A DNA stretch of 54,972 bases. It comes from Lachnospiraceae bacterium (GTDB taxonomy: Bacteria > Bacillota > Clostridia > Lachnospirales > Lachnospiraceae). The stretch's first letter is position 1; every line of letters begins with the position of its first letter. The stretch lies in assembly GCA_017622795.1 (NCBI GenBank), contig JAGAQI010000113.1, positions 1 through 54,972 of the forward strand, read 5' to 3'. Shown piece after piece: positions 48,262 through 54,972 of this stretch. The notes beneath the pieces are model-generated. The model ran no database searches. It had not been told where the DNA came from and saw only the letters and a program-made list of their open reading frames with translations. Both the position numbers and the translations under genes were made by a program.

Positions 48262-49464
48262 ATGGCAGAAATTTATTCTGTATCCCAAATCAACACGTAT
48301 ATTAAACATATGTTTGCCGGAAATACTTTATTGAATCACATATATGTGAAGGGAGAAGTATCCAACTGCAAATATCATACTTCCGGACATATTTATTTTA
48401 CATTAAAAGATGGCGCAGCACAAATTGCCTGCGTGTTATTTGCCGGCCGTCGTGCCGGCATTTCTTTTCGTCTGGAGGATGGACAGAATGTCATTGTATT
48501 CGGTAACATCAGCGTGTATGAACGGGATGGAAAATATCAGTTGTATGCCGATGAAATCCGTCAGGACGGTATCGGGCGGCTGTATGAGGAATTTGAATAT
48601 TTAAAGAAAAAGCTGGGGGAAGAAGGTCTGTTTGACTATTCTCATAAAAAAGAGATTCCCCGGTTTGTAAAACGCGTAGGAATTGTAACTGCGGCAACAG
48701 GTGCTGCCTTACAGGATATTTGTCAGATTTCCGGGCGCCGGAATCCTTATGTACAGTTGATTCTGTATCCTGCCAAGGTGCAGGGAGAAGGTGCTGCACA
48801 AACCGTGGTGAAAGGCATCCGTGCTTTAGACGGTAAGGTAGATGTTATTATCGTAGGCAGGGGCGGCGGTTCCATTGAGGATTTATGGGCGTTTAACGAA
48901 GAAATCGTGGCAAGGGCAATTTATGACTGTAATACTCCGGTAATTTCTGCGGTAGGGCATGAAACGGATACCACAATTGCAGACTATGTGTCCGATTTGC
49001 GGGCACCGACTCCGTCAGCGGCAGCAGAACTGGCGGTATATGATTATAAATATTTGCAGGAAACGTTAGCTGACATTCATGGCAGTATGGCTAACCGGAT
49101 GTTAAGCAAGATACAGGAAAACCGTATGCTGATAAAACAAAAACATTTGCTGCTGGAGCGGTTCCATCCAAGGTTTCAGCTGCAGCAAAAGCGTCAGCGG
49201 GCGGATGAACTGGCAGAAAAGCTTTCTGATAAAATGAAAGAAAAAATCCGACAGAAGCGGCAGAAGGTAGAATTGGCTGCCGGTCGGTTAAACGGTCTTT
49301 CTCCGGTGGAACGGTTACAGGGCGGTTATTCGGTTGCCAGCAAAGACGGCAGGGTTGTGAAAGAGATTTCCCAGGTAAATGCGGGCGACGAGCTTGCGGT
49401 CGATGTTACCGACGGAACTATTTTGACAACAGTAAAGAGTGTGCATCTGAGAGAGGTAAAGTAA
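48262..49464 (+). CDS. xseA: Exodeoxyribonuclease VII large subunit
   Basis: 400 residues. N-terminal OB fold (VSQINTYIKHMFAG, VKGEVSNCKYHTSGHIYFTLKD in parts), catalytic region (IVGRGGGSIEDLWAFNEE, SAVGHETDTTIADYVSDLRA, PTPSAAAELA), a long coiled coil, and a C-terminal strand region (RLQGGYSVASKDG). With XseB it degrades single-stranded DNA from both ends. Operon position after nusB is usual. Confidence 0.97.
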   Translation: MAEIYSVSQINTYIKHMFAGNTLLNHIYVKGEVSNCKYHTSGHIYFTLKDGAAQIACVLFAGRRAGISFRLEDGQNVIVFGNISVYERDGKYQLYADEIRQDGIGRLYEEFEYLKKKLGEEGLFDYSHKKEIPRFVKRVGIVTAATGAALQDICQISGRRNPYVQLILYPAKVQGEGAAQTVVKGIRALDGKVDVIIVGRGGGSIEDLWAFNEEIVARAIYDCNTPVISAVGHETDTTIADYVSDLRAPTPSAAAELAVYDYKYLQETLADIHGSMANRMLSKIQENRMLIKQKHLLLERFHPRFQLQQKRQRADELAEKLSDKMKEKIRQKRQKVELAAGRLNGLSPVERLQGGYSVASKDGRVVKEISQVNAGDELAVDVTDGTILTTVKSVHLREVK

Positions 49465-49500
49465 CGAATACAGGTTTTATAGGATAGAAAGGGGAAAACT

Positions 49501-49734
49501 ATGGCAGATAAAAAGAAAACGGAAGAGCCGGTACAGGAACTTTCGTTAGAGGCTTCCCTGGATCAATTGGAGCAGGTAATGCAGGAATTGAGCTCTTCGG
49601 AGTTGTCTTTGGAAGAATCCTTCACAAAGTATAAGCAGGGTATGGATTTACTTTTAAAGTGTAATCAGGCCATCGATAAGGTGGAAAAAGAACTGATGAT
49701 TTTAGAGGAGAACGGAATCAGTGATGAATTTTAG
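49501..49734 (+). CDS. xseB: Exodeoxyribonuclease VII small subunit
   Basis: 77 residues, two helices: LEASLDQLEQVMQELSSSEL and LEESFTKYKQGMDLLLKCNQ, the normal XseB pattern. Several copies bind one XseA. GAAAGGGG precedes ATG 49501. Its end overlaps the start of ispA. Confidence 0.95.
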   Translation: MADKKKTEEPVQELSLEASLDQLEQVMQELSSSELSLEESFTKYKQGMDLLLKCNQAIDKVEKELMILEENGISDEF

Positions 49735-50623
49735 TGCGGAATTAAAGGAAAAACAGGATTATATTAACCGGGTGCTGGATAAGTATCTTCCTGAAACGGA
49801 AGGCAGACAGAAAACCGTGCTGGAGGCGATGCGCTACAGCGTAACCATCGGAGGAAAACGCCTTCGTCCCATGATGATGGCGGAAGTATACCGTACCTTT
49901 GCCCCAAATGCAGATTTGTATTTGGCGGAGCCTTTTATGGCAGCAATGGAAATGTTGCACACCTATTCCCTGGTACATGATGATTTACCGGAAATGGACA
50001 ATGATATGTACCGTCGGGGGCAGCTGACTACCCATGCCAAATATGGGGCAGACATGGCAATTCTGGCCGGAGATGCCCTGCTTAATTATTCCTTTGAAAC
50101 TGCATGTAAAGCATTTTCCGACGGAAGCAATCCGGCGCAGGATGCCCGTGTAGCAAAGGCATTGCAGGTGTTCGGTAAAAAAGCCGGCATTTTCGGCATG
50201 ATTGGCGGTCAGGTAGTAGATGTGGAAAAAACAGGACAGGCTTTGACGGAAGAAGAAATTTCTTTCATTTATGAGTTAAAAACTTGTGCTTTGCTGGAGG
50301 CATCCATGATGATTGGTGCAATTCTCGGCGGAGCAACAAAAGCGGAACTGGATTTAGTAGAACGTATGGCAAAGAACATCGGCATGGCATTCCAAATTCA
50401 GGATGATATTTTAGATTTAACCGGCGATGAGGCAAAGCTTGGCAAGCCGGTGGGCAGTGATGAGAAAAACGAGAAAACAACCTATGTGACACTGCACGGA
50501 ATAGAAGCATCTTCCATGGAAGTAAAGCGGCTTTCCGCAGAGGCAGTGGAGCTGGCAAAGAAGATAAACGGTACAGAGTTTTTATGTGAGCTGATTACCT
50601 ATCTTACCGTGAGGGAGAATTAA
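49724..50623 (+). CDS. ispA: Polyprenyl diphosphate synthase (farnesyl diphosphate synthase type)
   Basis: 299 residues. GGKRLRPMMM, the first Asp-rich motif LVHDDLPEMDNDMYRRG, and the second FQIQDDILDLTGD. The residues just before the first motif (METL-type AMEMLHTYS) fit short-chain products, so farnesyl diphosphate is the likely product. It condenses IPP with allylic diphosphates. ATG 49724 or GTG 49721 could be the start (GAGGAG at 49705-49710). It overlaps xseB by 11 bases and abuts dxs, which supplies its substrates. Confidence 0.94.
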   Translation: MNFSAELKEKQDYINRVLDKYLPETEGRQKTVLEAMRYSVTIGGKRLRPMMMAEVYRTFAPNADLYLAEPFMAAMEMLHTYSLVHDDLPEMDNDMYRRGQLTTHAKYGADMAILAGDALLNYSFETACKAFSDGSNPAQDARVAKALQVFGKKAGIFGMIGGQVVDVEKTGQALTEEEISFIYELKTCALLEASMMIGAILGGATKAELDLVERMAKNIGMAFQIQDDILDLTGDEAKLGKPVGSDEKNEKTTYVTLHGIEASSMEVKRLSAEAVELAKKINGTEFLCELITYLTVREN

Positions 50624-52501
50624 ATGGCAGGTATTTTAGACAGAATCAATCAACCGAATGATATTAAAGAGGTCAGTCCGGCGCAGTATAACCGTCTGGC
50701 AAAGGAAATCCGGCATTTTTTGCTGCACCGGGTATCGGAGCACGGCGGACATCTGGCGTCCAATTTAGGTGCGGTGGAGCTTACCATGGCGCTGCATCTG
50801 TTTTTGGATTTCCCAAAGGATAAGCTAATTTGGGATGTAGGCCATCAGGCATATGTTCACAAAATCCTTACCGGCCGCAGGGAAGGTTTCCATACTTTGA
50901 GAGAATATCAGGGAATGAGCGGGTTCCCAAAACGGAAAGAAAGTGAGTGTGATGCATTTGATACCGGTCACAGTTCTACCTCTCTTTCAATAGCAAACGG
51001 TCTGGTAACGGCAAGACAGTTATCCGGCGGGGATGAAAAAATTGTGGCAGTAATCGGAGACGGCGCGCTTTCCGGCGGTATGGCTATGGAAGCTTTAAAC
51101 AATGTGGGGAAGCTGCACAGCAACCTGATTATTGTTTTAAACGATAACAATATGTCCATTTCCGAAAACGTGGGCGGCATGGCAAACTATCTTGCTAAAA
51201 TCCGTTCCAATACGGCGTATACCGGCTTTAAGGACGGTTTGGAAGATGTATTAAGCAAATTTCCTATCGGTGAAACTATTGCAAAGAAGTTAAAGCAGTC
51301 CAAGAATTCGTTAAAGCATTTATTTATCGGCGGAATGTATTTTGAAGATTTGGGTATCACCTATATCGGACCGATTGACGGACATGATATTGAGCAGATA
51401 ACCAGAGCATTGGAAACCGCATCTAAAATGCCAAAGGCAGTGCTGGTTCATGTGGTTACCAAGAAAGGAAAAGGCTACGGACCGGCAGAACAGGACCCGG
51501 GACGCTTCCATGGTATTGAGCCGTTTGCCTTAAAAACAGGAGAAATTTTACGCCCGTCAGAGGGTGTGTCCTATACAAAAATGTTTTCCGATACCATGCT
51601 GGAGTTAGGAGAGCAAAATAAAAAGATAGTCGGTATTACGGCTGCAATGCCGACAGGTACCGGCCTTACGGAGTTTGCAAAGAAATACCCGGAGCGGTTC
51701 TTTGATGTGGGTATTGCGGAAGAACATGCGGTAACCTTTGCTGCAGGTATGGCGGCGGGAGGATATCATCCGGTAGTGGCAGTATACTCCACATTCCTGC
51801 AAAGAGCGTATGATCAGATTCTGCATGATGTGTGTATCGGGAATCTGCCGGTAACTTTTGCGGTGGACCGTGCGGGAATTGTCGGAAAAGACGGTGAAAC
51901 CCATCAGGGAGTATTTGATTTATCATATTTGGCCCATATTCCGAATTTAACGGTAATGGCGCCAAAGAGCACTGTGGAACTGAGAGACATGCTGCATTTT
52001 GCAGCTTCCTGTAATTATCCTGTGGCAGTGCGCTATCCGCGAGGAACCTCGGAAGAGACGGATGGTTTACCGGTCACTGAAATTATGCAGGGAAAAGCAG
52101 AGCTTTTGGAAGATGCCGGCGTTCATATGGCGGGGAAATCCGTAGCTTTTGTGGCGGTCGGTAATACGGTAAGTCTGGCTTATAAGTTAAAGGCACGTCT
52201 GGAGGCAGAAGGAATTTCCGTCAGCATTGCCAATGCAAGATTTGTGGCGCCTATGGATGAAGAGTGTATTCTTTCCTTGGCAAAGCGTCATGATGTTTTG
52301 GTAACTTTAGAGGAAAATGTGGCAAGAGGCGGTTTCGGTGAACGTGTTTCGGCGCTATTAATGGAGCAGAATACCGAAGTTCGCCATGTGCCGGGAGCAC
52401 TATCCAACTGCTTTATTGAACATGGCGGTCAGCAGACCCTTAGGGATTTATACGGATTAAATGAAGACAATTTGTATGTAAGAATCAGGGAGGTTTTATA
52501 A
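50624..52501 (+). CDS. dxs: 1-deoxy-D-xylulose-5-phosphate synthase
   Basis: 625 residues, full length. Thiamine-diphosphate motif GDGALSGGMAMEALNNVG with VLNDNNMSIS, HxxH-type GHQAYVHKILTGR, catalytic Glu in GIAEEHAVTFAAGMA, and DRAGIVGKDGETHQGVFD. It joins pyruvate and glyceraldehyde 3-phosphate in the first step of the MEP isoprenoid pathway. It begins immediately after the ispA stop codon. Confidence 0.98.
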   Translation: MAGILDRINQPNDIKEVSPAQYNRLAKEIRHFLLHRVSEHGGHLASNLGAVELTMALHLFLDFPKDKLIWDVGHQAYVHKILTGRREGFHTLREYQGMSGFPKRKESECDAFDTGHSSTSLSIANGLVTARQLSGGDEKIVAVIGDGALSGGMAMEALNNVGKLHSNLIIVLNDNNMSISENVGGMANYLAKIRSNTAYTGFKDGLEDVLSKFPIGETIAKKLKQSKNSLKHLFIGGMYFEDLGITYIGPIDGHDIEQITRALETASKMPKAVLVHVVTKKGKGYGPAEQDPGRFHGIEPFALKTGEILRPSEGVSYTKMFSDTMLELGEQNKKIVGITAAMPTGTGLTEFAKKYPERFFDVGIAEEHAVTFAAGMAAGGYHPVVAVYSTFLQRAYDQILHDVCIGNLPVTFAVDRAGIVGKDGETHQGVFDLSYLAHIPNLTVMAPKSTVELRDMLHFAASCNYPVAVRYPRGTSEETDGLPVTEIMQGKAELLEDAGVHMAGKSVAFVAVGNTVSLAYKLKARLEAEGISVSIANARFVAPMDEECILSLAKRHDVLVTLEENVARGGFGERVSALLMEQNTEVRHVPGALSNCFIEHGGQQTLRDLYGLNEDNLYVRIREVL

Positions 52502-52504
52502 GCA

Positions 52505-53335
52505 ATGGCAAAAGAACGTCTGGATGTGCTGCTGGTAAAGAGAAACTTGGCAGAATCGAGAGAAAAAGCAAAAGCATATATCATGGCGGGCAATGTGTTT
52601 GTAGACGGCGTCCGGGAAGATAAAGCAGGCAGCAGCTTCGAAGAAACGGTACAGATTGAGGTAAAAGGTCTGGCCATGAAGTATGTGAGCCGCGGTGGCT
52701 TTAAACTGGAAAAAGCGGTGGAACAGTTCGGAGTAAATCTGGAAGGGAAAACCTGTATGGATGTAGGTTCTTCCACCGGTGGATTTACCGATTGTATGCT
52801 GCAAAACGGAGCAGTTAAGGTGTTTGCTATCGATGTAGGAACCAATCAGCTGGCATGGAAACTGCGTACCGATGAACGGGTGGTTTCCATGGAAAAAACA
52901 AATATCCGTTATGTCACCCCGGAAGATATCGGGCAATTGGTGGATTTTGTGTCCATTGATGTGGCGTTTATCTCTCTTTCTAAGGTACTTGGTCCCGTAT
53001 ATGAACTAATGGCAGAGGGTGCAGAGATTGTATGTCTGATTAAACCGCAGTTTGAGGCCGGCAGGGAAAAGGTCGGTAAAAAAGGTGTTGTCCGTGATAA
53101 AAAGGTGCATGAGGAAGTGGTAATTGCCGTTACTTCCTTTGCGGCAGCAACAGGTTTTGAACTGCTTCGCCTGGACTATTCCCCAATCAAAGGACCGGAA
53201 GGCAATATTGAATATTTATTATATGCCAGAAAGAATGAGCGTGAGGCGGAAGAAGCACGCAATACGGCATTACAGGATATTCTTTCCTTTGTTACAGGAA
53301 CAGTGGATGCCGCCCATGGTGATTTGGATAAATAA
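52505..53335 (+). CDS. tlyA: TlyA family rRNA 2'-O-methyltransferase
   Basis: 276 residues. An S4 RNA-binding domain (ERLDVLLVKRNLAESREKAK) is followed by an FtsJ-like methyltransferase: KYVSRGGFKLEKA (catalytic Lys), MDVGSSTGGFTDCMLQNGA (SAM binding), and LIKPQFEAGREKVGKKGVV. TlyA methylates ribose of cytidines in 16S and/or 23S rRNA; which sites are used here is not clear. GGGAGG precedes ATG 52505. Confidence 0.95.
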   Translation: MAKERLDVLLVKRNLAESREKAKAYIMAGNVFVDGVREDKAGSSFEETVQIEVKGLAMKYVSRGGFKLEKAVEQFGVNLEGKTCMDVGSSTGGFTDCMLQNGAVKVFAIDVGTNQLAWKLRTDERVVSMEKTNIRYVTPEDIGQLVDFVSIDVAFISLSKVLGPVYELMAEGAEIVCLIKPQFEAGREKVGKKGVVRDKKVHEEVVIAVTSFAAATGFELLRLDYSPIKGPEGNIEYLLYARKNEREAEEARNTALQDILSFVTGTVDAAHGDLDK

Positions 53336-53336
53336 C

Positions 53337-53365
53337 TTGTATTTTTATGCATAATATGATAAAAT
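53337..53365 (+). promoter_or_regulatory. Candidate sigma-A promoter of nadK-argR
   Basis: TTGTAT (53337-53342), 17-bp spacer, TAAAAT (53360-53365), starting 2 bases after the tlyA stop. The predicted start falls inside the left arm of the following hairpin. Confidence 0.5.
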
Positions 53366-53415
53366 ATTCGCAATGGATGCATATTTTGATGTGGGTTCAT
53401 TGCGAATTTTTGTTT
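53366..53415 (+). terminator. Terminator hairpin between tlyA and nadK
   Basis: ATTCGCAATG (53366-53375) pairs perfectly with CATTGCGAAT (53398-53407), with a 22-nt loop, followed by TTTTGTTTT. Transcripts from the promoter just upstream would lack part of the left arm and so escape it (inference). Confidence 0.75.
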
Positions 53416-53435
53416 TATGATATTACGGAGAGAAT

Positions 53436-54281
53436 ATGAACAAGTTTTGTATTATTGTAAATAAAGACAGAGATGAACATTTGGAGCTGACCGGCAGGGT
53501 GCAGGATTTCCTTGCAGCGCAGGGAAAACAGTTTGCAGTGCGGACGGAATCCCTAGATACGGCAGATGCGGAGTGGAAGCCAATTCCCGAGGATGTGGAT
53601 TGCATTATTGTTCTTGGTGGTGACGGCACCATGATCCGGGCGGCAAACCGTCTTCTGAAATACGATATCCCGATTTTCGGAATTAATGCGGGAAATTTAG
53701 GATATCTTACCGGCGTGGAAGCGCGGGATGCAGAAAAAGGCTTGGAACGTATCTGTAACGGAAACTTCCGGGTGCAGAACCGCATGATGTTAGACGGTGA
53801 AATTAACGGGAACTATGCAGACTCTGCATTAAATGAGGTGGCCATCACCAGAAGCGGTGTCAGCCGAATGATTAACCTGGCGGTATATGTAAACGGTGCC
53901 TTGCTTGATGTGGTTACCGGTGACGGTTTGCTGATTTCCACGCCAACCGGTTCCACCGGATACAATTTGTCGGCAGGAGGAGCCGTGGTGACACCGGAGG
54001 CACAGCTGATTCTGATTACACCGATTTGCCCGCATTCCTTGAGCTCCAGGGAAATTGTGGTGTCCGGAGAGGACGAAATTTCCGTGGAAATAAGACAGAA
54101 CCGCAGAGGTCCCGAAGTAGGTGCGGTGGCAACCTTTGACGGCCGCGCAGCTATTGAATTAAATACAGAAGATAAAATTGTTGTAAAACGTTCCGCCTAT
54201 ACAACCAAAATGGTACAGCTGGATGAAAGAACCTTCTTTGAGGTGCTTCGTTCCAAACTTGGTTCTGTAGGAAAAGAGTAA
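53436..54281 (+). CDS. nadK: NAD kinase
   Basis: 281 residues. IIVLGGDGTMIRAANRL (catalytic Asp in GGDGT), GINAGNLGYLTGVE, ALNEVAITRSG, and STPTGSTGYNLSAGG are all family motifs. It phosphorylates NAD to NADP in the cytosol. ACGGAGAG precedes ATG 53436. argR follows after 18 bases. Confidence 0.97.
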   Translation: MNKFCIIVNKDRDEHLELTGRVQDFLAAQGKQFAVRTESLDTADAEWKPIPEDVDCIIVLGGDGTMIRAANRLLKYDIPIFGINAGNLGYLTGVEARDAEKGLERICNGNFRVQNRMMLDGEINGNYADSALNEVAITRSGVSRMINLAVYVNGALLDVVTGDGLLISTPTGSTGYNLSAGGAVVTPEAQLILITPICPHSLSSREIVVSGEDEISVEIRQNRRGPEVGAVATFDGRAAIELNTEDKIVVKRSAYTTKMVQLDERTFFEVLRSKLGSVGKE

Positions 54282-54299
54282 TCGGGAGGAAAGTGGAGA

Positions 54300-54755
54300 A
54301 TGAAGAGCAGCAGACAAAATAAAATTGTGGAAATTATCAGAAAGTATCATGTGGAAACCCAGGAAGAACTGGCGGATTATCTGGAAAAGGCCGGTTTTGC
54401 GGTAACACAGGCAACCGTATCCAGAGACATACGGGAATTAAAACTAACGAAGGTACCGACGGAAAGCGGACGCTCCAAATATGCGGTGCATCAGGGTACT
54501 ACTTCAGCATTAAATGATAAGCTGGTAAGAGTTCTTAGGGACGCTTATCTTTCCATGGACAAAGCCCAGAATATTTTGGTTATTAAGACGGTGTCCGGCA
54601 TGGCCATGGCGGCAGCGGCAGCCCTGGATTCCCTGGAACTGGATGCCATTGTCGGTTGTATTGCGGGAGATGATACCATTATGTGTGCCATCCGTACCGA
54701 TGAACAGACAGATGAAGTGATGCAGGTGATTTCCGATTTGATTTATGGGAAATGA
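54300..54755 (+). CDS. argR: Arginine repressor
   Basis: 151 residues. N-terminal winged helix (SRQNKIVEIIRKYHVETQEEL, recognition helix TQATVSRDIRELKL) and the C-terminal hexamerisation and arginine-binding domain with GCIAGDDTIMC, whose paired Asp bind arginine. It represses arginine synthesis genes. recN, which often follows argR in this gene order, is not next: a terminator and yebC come instead. Confidence 0.96.
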   Translation: MKSSRQNKIVEIIRKYHVETQEELADYLEKAGFAVTQATVSRDIRELKLTKVPTESGRSKYAVHQGTTSALNDKLVRVLRDAYLSMDKAQNILVIKTVSGMAMAAAAALDSLELDAIVGCIAGDDTIMCAIRTDEQTDEVMQVISDLIYGK

Positions 54756-54771
54756 TTATAAAACGGAGAGT

Positions 54772-54813
54772 TGGCGCTTGTCTAAAAGTTTTTTTGACAA
54801 GTGCCATTTTTTG
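54772..54813 (+). terminator. Rho-independent terminator after argR
   Basis: An 11-bp stem (54772-54782 with 54796-54806, one G-U pair), 13-nt loop and TTTTTTG. Its right arm overlaps the -35 of the next promoter. Confidence 0.85.
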
Positions 54814-54822
54814 TGGTAAACT
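54794..54822 (+). promoter_or_regulatory. Sigma-A promoter of yebC
   Basis: Consensus TTGACA (54794-54799), 17-bp spacer, extended -10 TGGTAAACT ending at 54822. Confidence 0.75.
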
Positions 54823-54864
54823 TTGTATTTAGAAAACATTTTAGATTAGAACAGGAGAGAAAAT

Positions 54865-54972
54865 ATGTCCGGACATTCTAAATTTGCTAATATCAAGCAT
54901 AAAAAAGAAAAAAATGACGCAGCAAAGGGTAAAATCTTTACAAGAATCGGCCGTGAAATCGCCGTAGCAGTA
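54865..54972 (+). CDS. yebC: YebC/TACO1 family protein, N-terminal part (cut by window edge)
   Basis: 36 codons are visible, opening [20 protein letters not shown] and IFTRIGREI, the highly conserved start of YebC/PmpR proteins. Members act as transcription regulators or, as shown for some bacterial homologues, relieve ribosome stalling at proline stretches. AGGAGAG precedes ATG 54865. The rest lies beyond the window. Confidence 0.95.
   Translation, partial: MSGHSKFANIKHKKEKNDAAKGKIFTRIGREIAVAV

Noticed and set aside
1-54972. CRISPR arrays, insertion sequences, prophage genes or a replication origin
   Set aside because: No regularly spaced repeats, transposase or phage motifs, DnaA-box clusters or terminal inverted repeats were seen; gene content is ordinary chromosomal backbone with accessory single genes.

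Overview
The window is a continuous piece of chromosome from a spore-forming Clostridia bacterium, most likely a Lachnospiraceae member. The evidence is a complete spoIIIAA-AH operon, Firmicutes-type recU and small alarmone synthetase genes, a short-form hisG paired with hisZ, strong AGGAGG ribosome sites, moderate GC, and lineage-style fusions (SEDS with a class B PBP; a HisF-like domain with HisIE). Placement below family level is not possible by eye. No phage, insertion sequence, CRISPR array or long repeat was seen. Coding density is very high and no stretch over about 300 bases lacks a gene. Nearly everything reads on the plus strand. The exceptions are an RNase H-like exonuclease gene (840-1940), tRNA-Leu, an HExxH protein (34750-35607), aroE and an amidohydrolase.

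Layout. 1-2100: end of rpmF, an HD hydrolase and a convergent exonuclease gene. 2131-9768: a zinc-ribbon/helix-turn-helix gene coupled to ruvA and ruvB, then zapA, a large U32 protein (RlhA-like) and a one-gene SEDS-PBP cell-wall synthase. 9814-10937: a Nudix gene, tRNA-Leu(CAA) and comFB, each with its own promoter and terminator. 11063-17735: a zinc-finger membrane protein, polA, coaE, an FtsA-like actin homologue with a repeated C-terminal extension, and walJ. 17801-28465: ACT/UPF0237 and UPF0210 proteins, pepD, an LCP ligase, relQ, an rRNA m5C methyltransferase, two pseudouridine synthases, a HAD phosphatase, an unknown membrane protein and recU.

28512-34670: histidine operon hisZ-G-D-B-A-IE behind a consensus sigma-A promoter. 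It contains no hisH and no catalytic hisF; instead a HisF-like barrel with both catalytic Asp replaced by Asn is fused to HisIE. A 40-residue membrane protein closes the block. 34750-40691: the HExxH protein and aroE on the minus strand, then a two-component system coupled to a prepilin-peptidase-like gene, an unknown membrane protein and a HAD hydrolase. 40727-42082: an amidohydrolase divergent from a 37-residue Asn-rich peptide gene, with a 10-bp inverted repeat between them. 42238-47264: spoIIIAA-AH. 47345-54972: asp23, nusB, xseA, xseB, ispA, dxs, tlyA, nadK, argR and the start of yebC, a common Clostridia gene order.

The items most worth follow-up are the FtsA-like protein with three related C-terminal units, the catalytically dead HisF-like domain in an operon that lacks IGP synthase, the SEDS-PBP fusion, the Asn-rich micro-peptide with its palindromic divergent promoter, and the unassigned HExxH protein. 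All statements come from reading the sequence and from family knowledge; no database search was possible.
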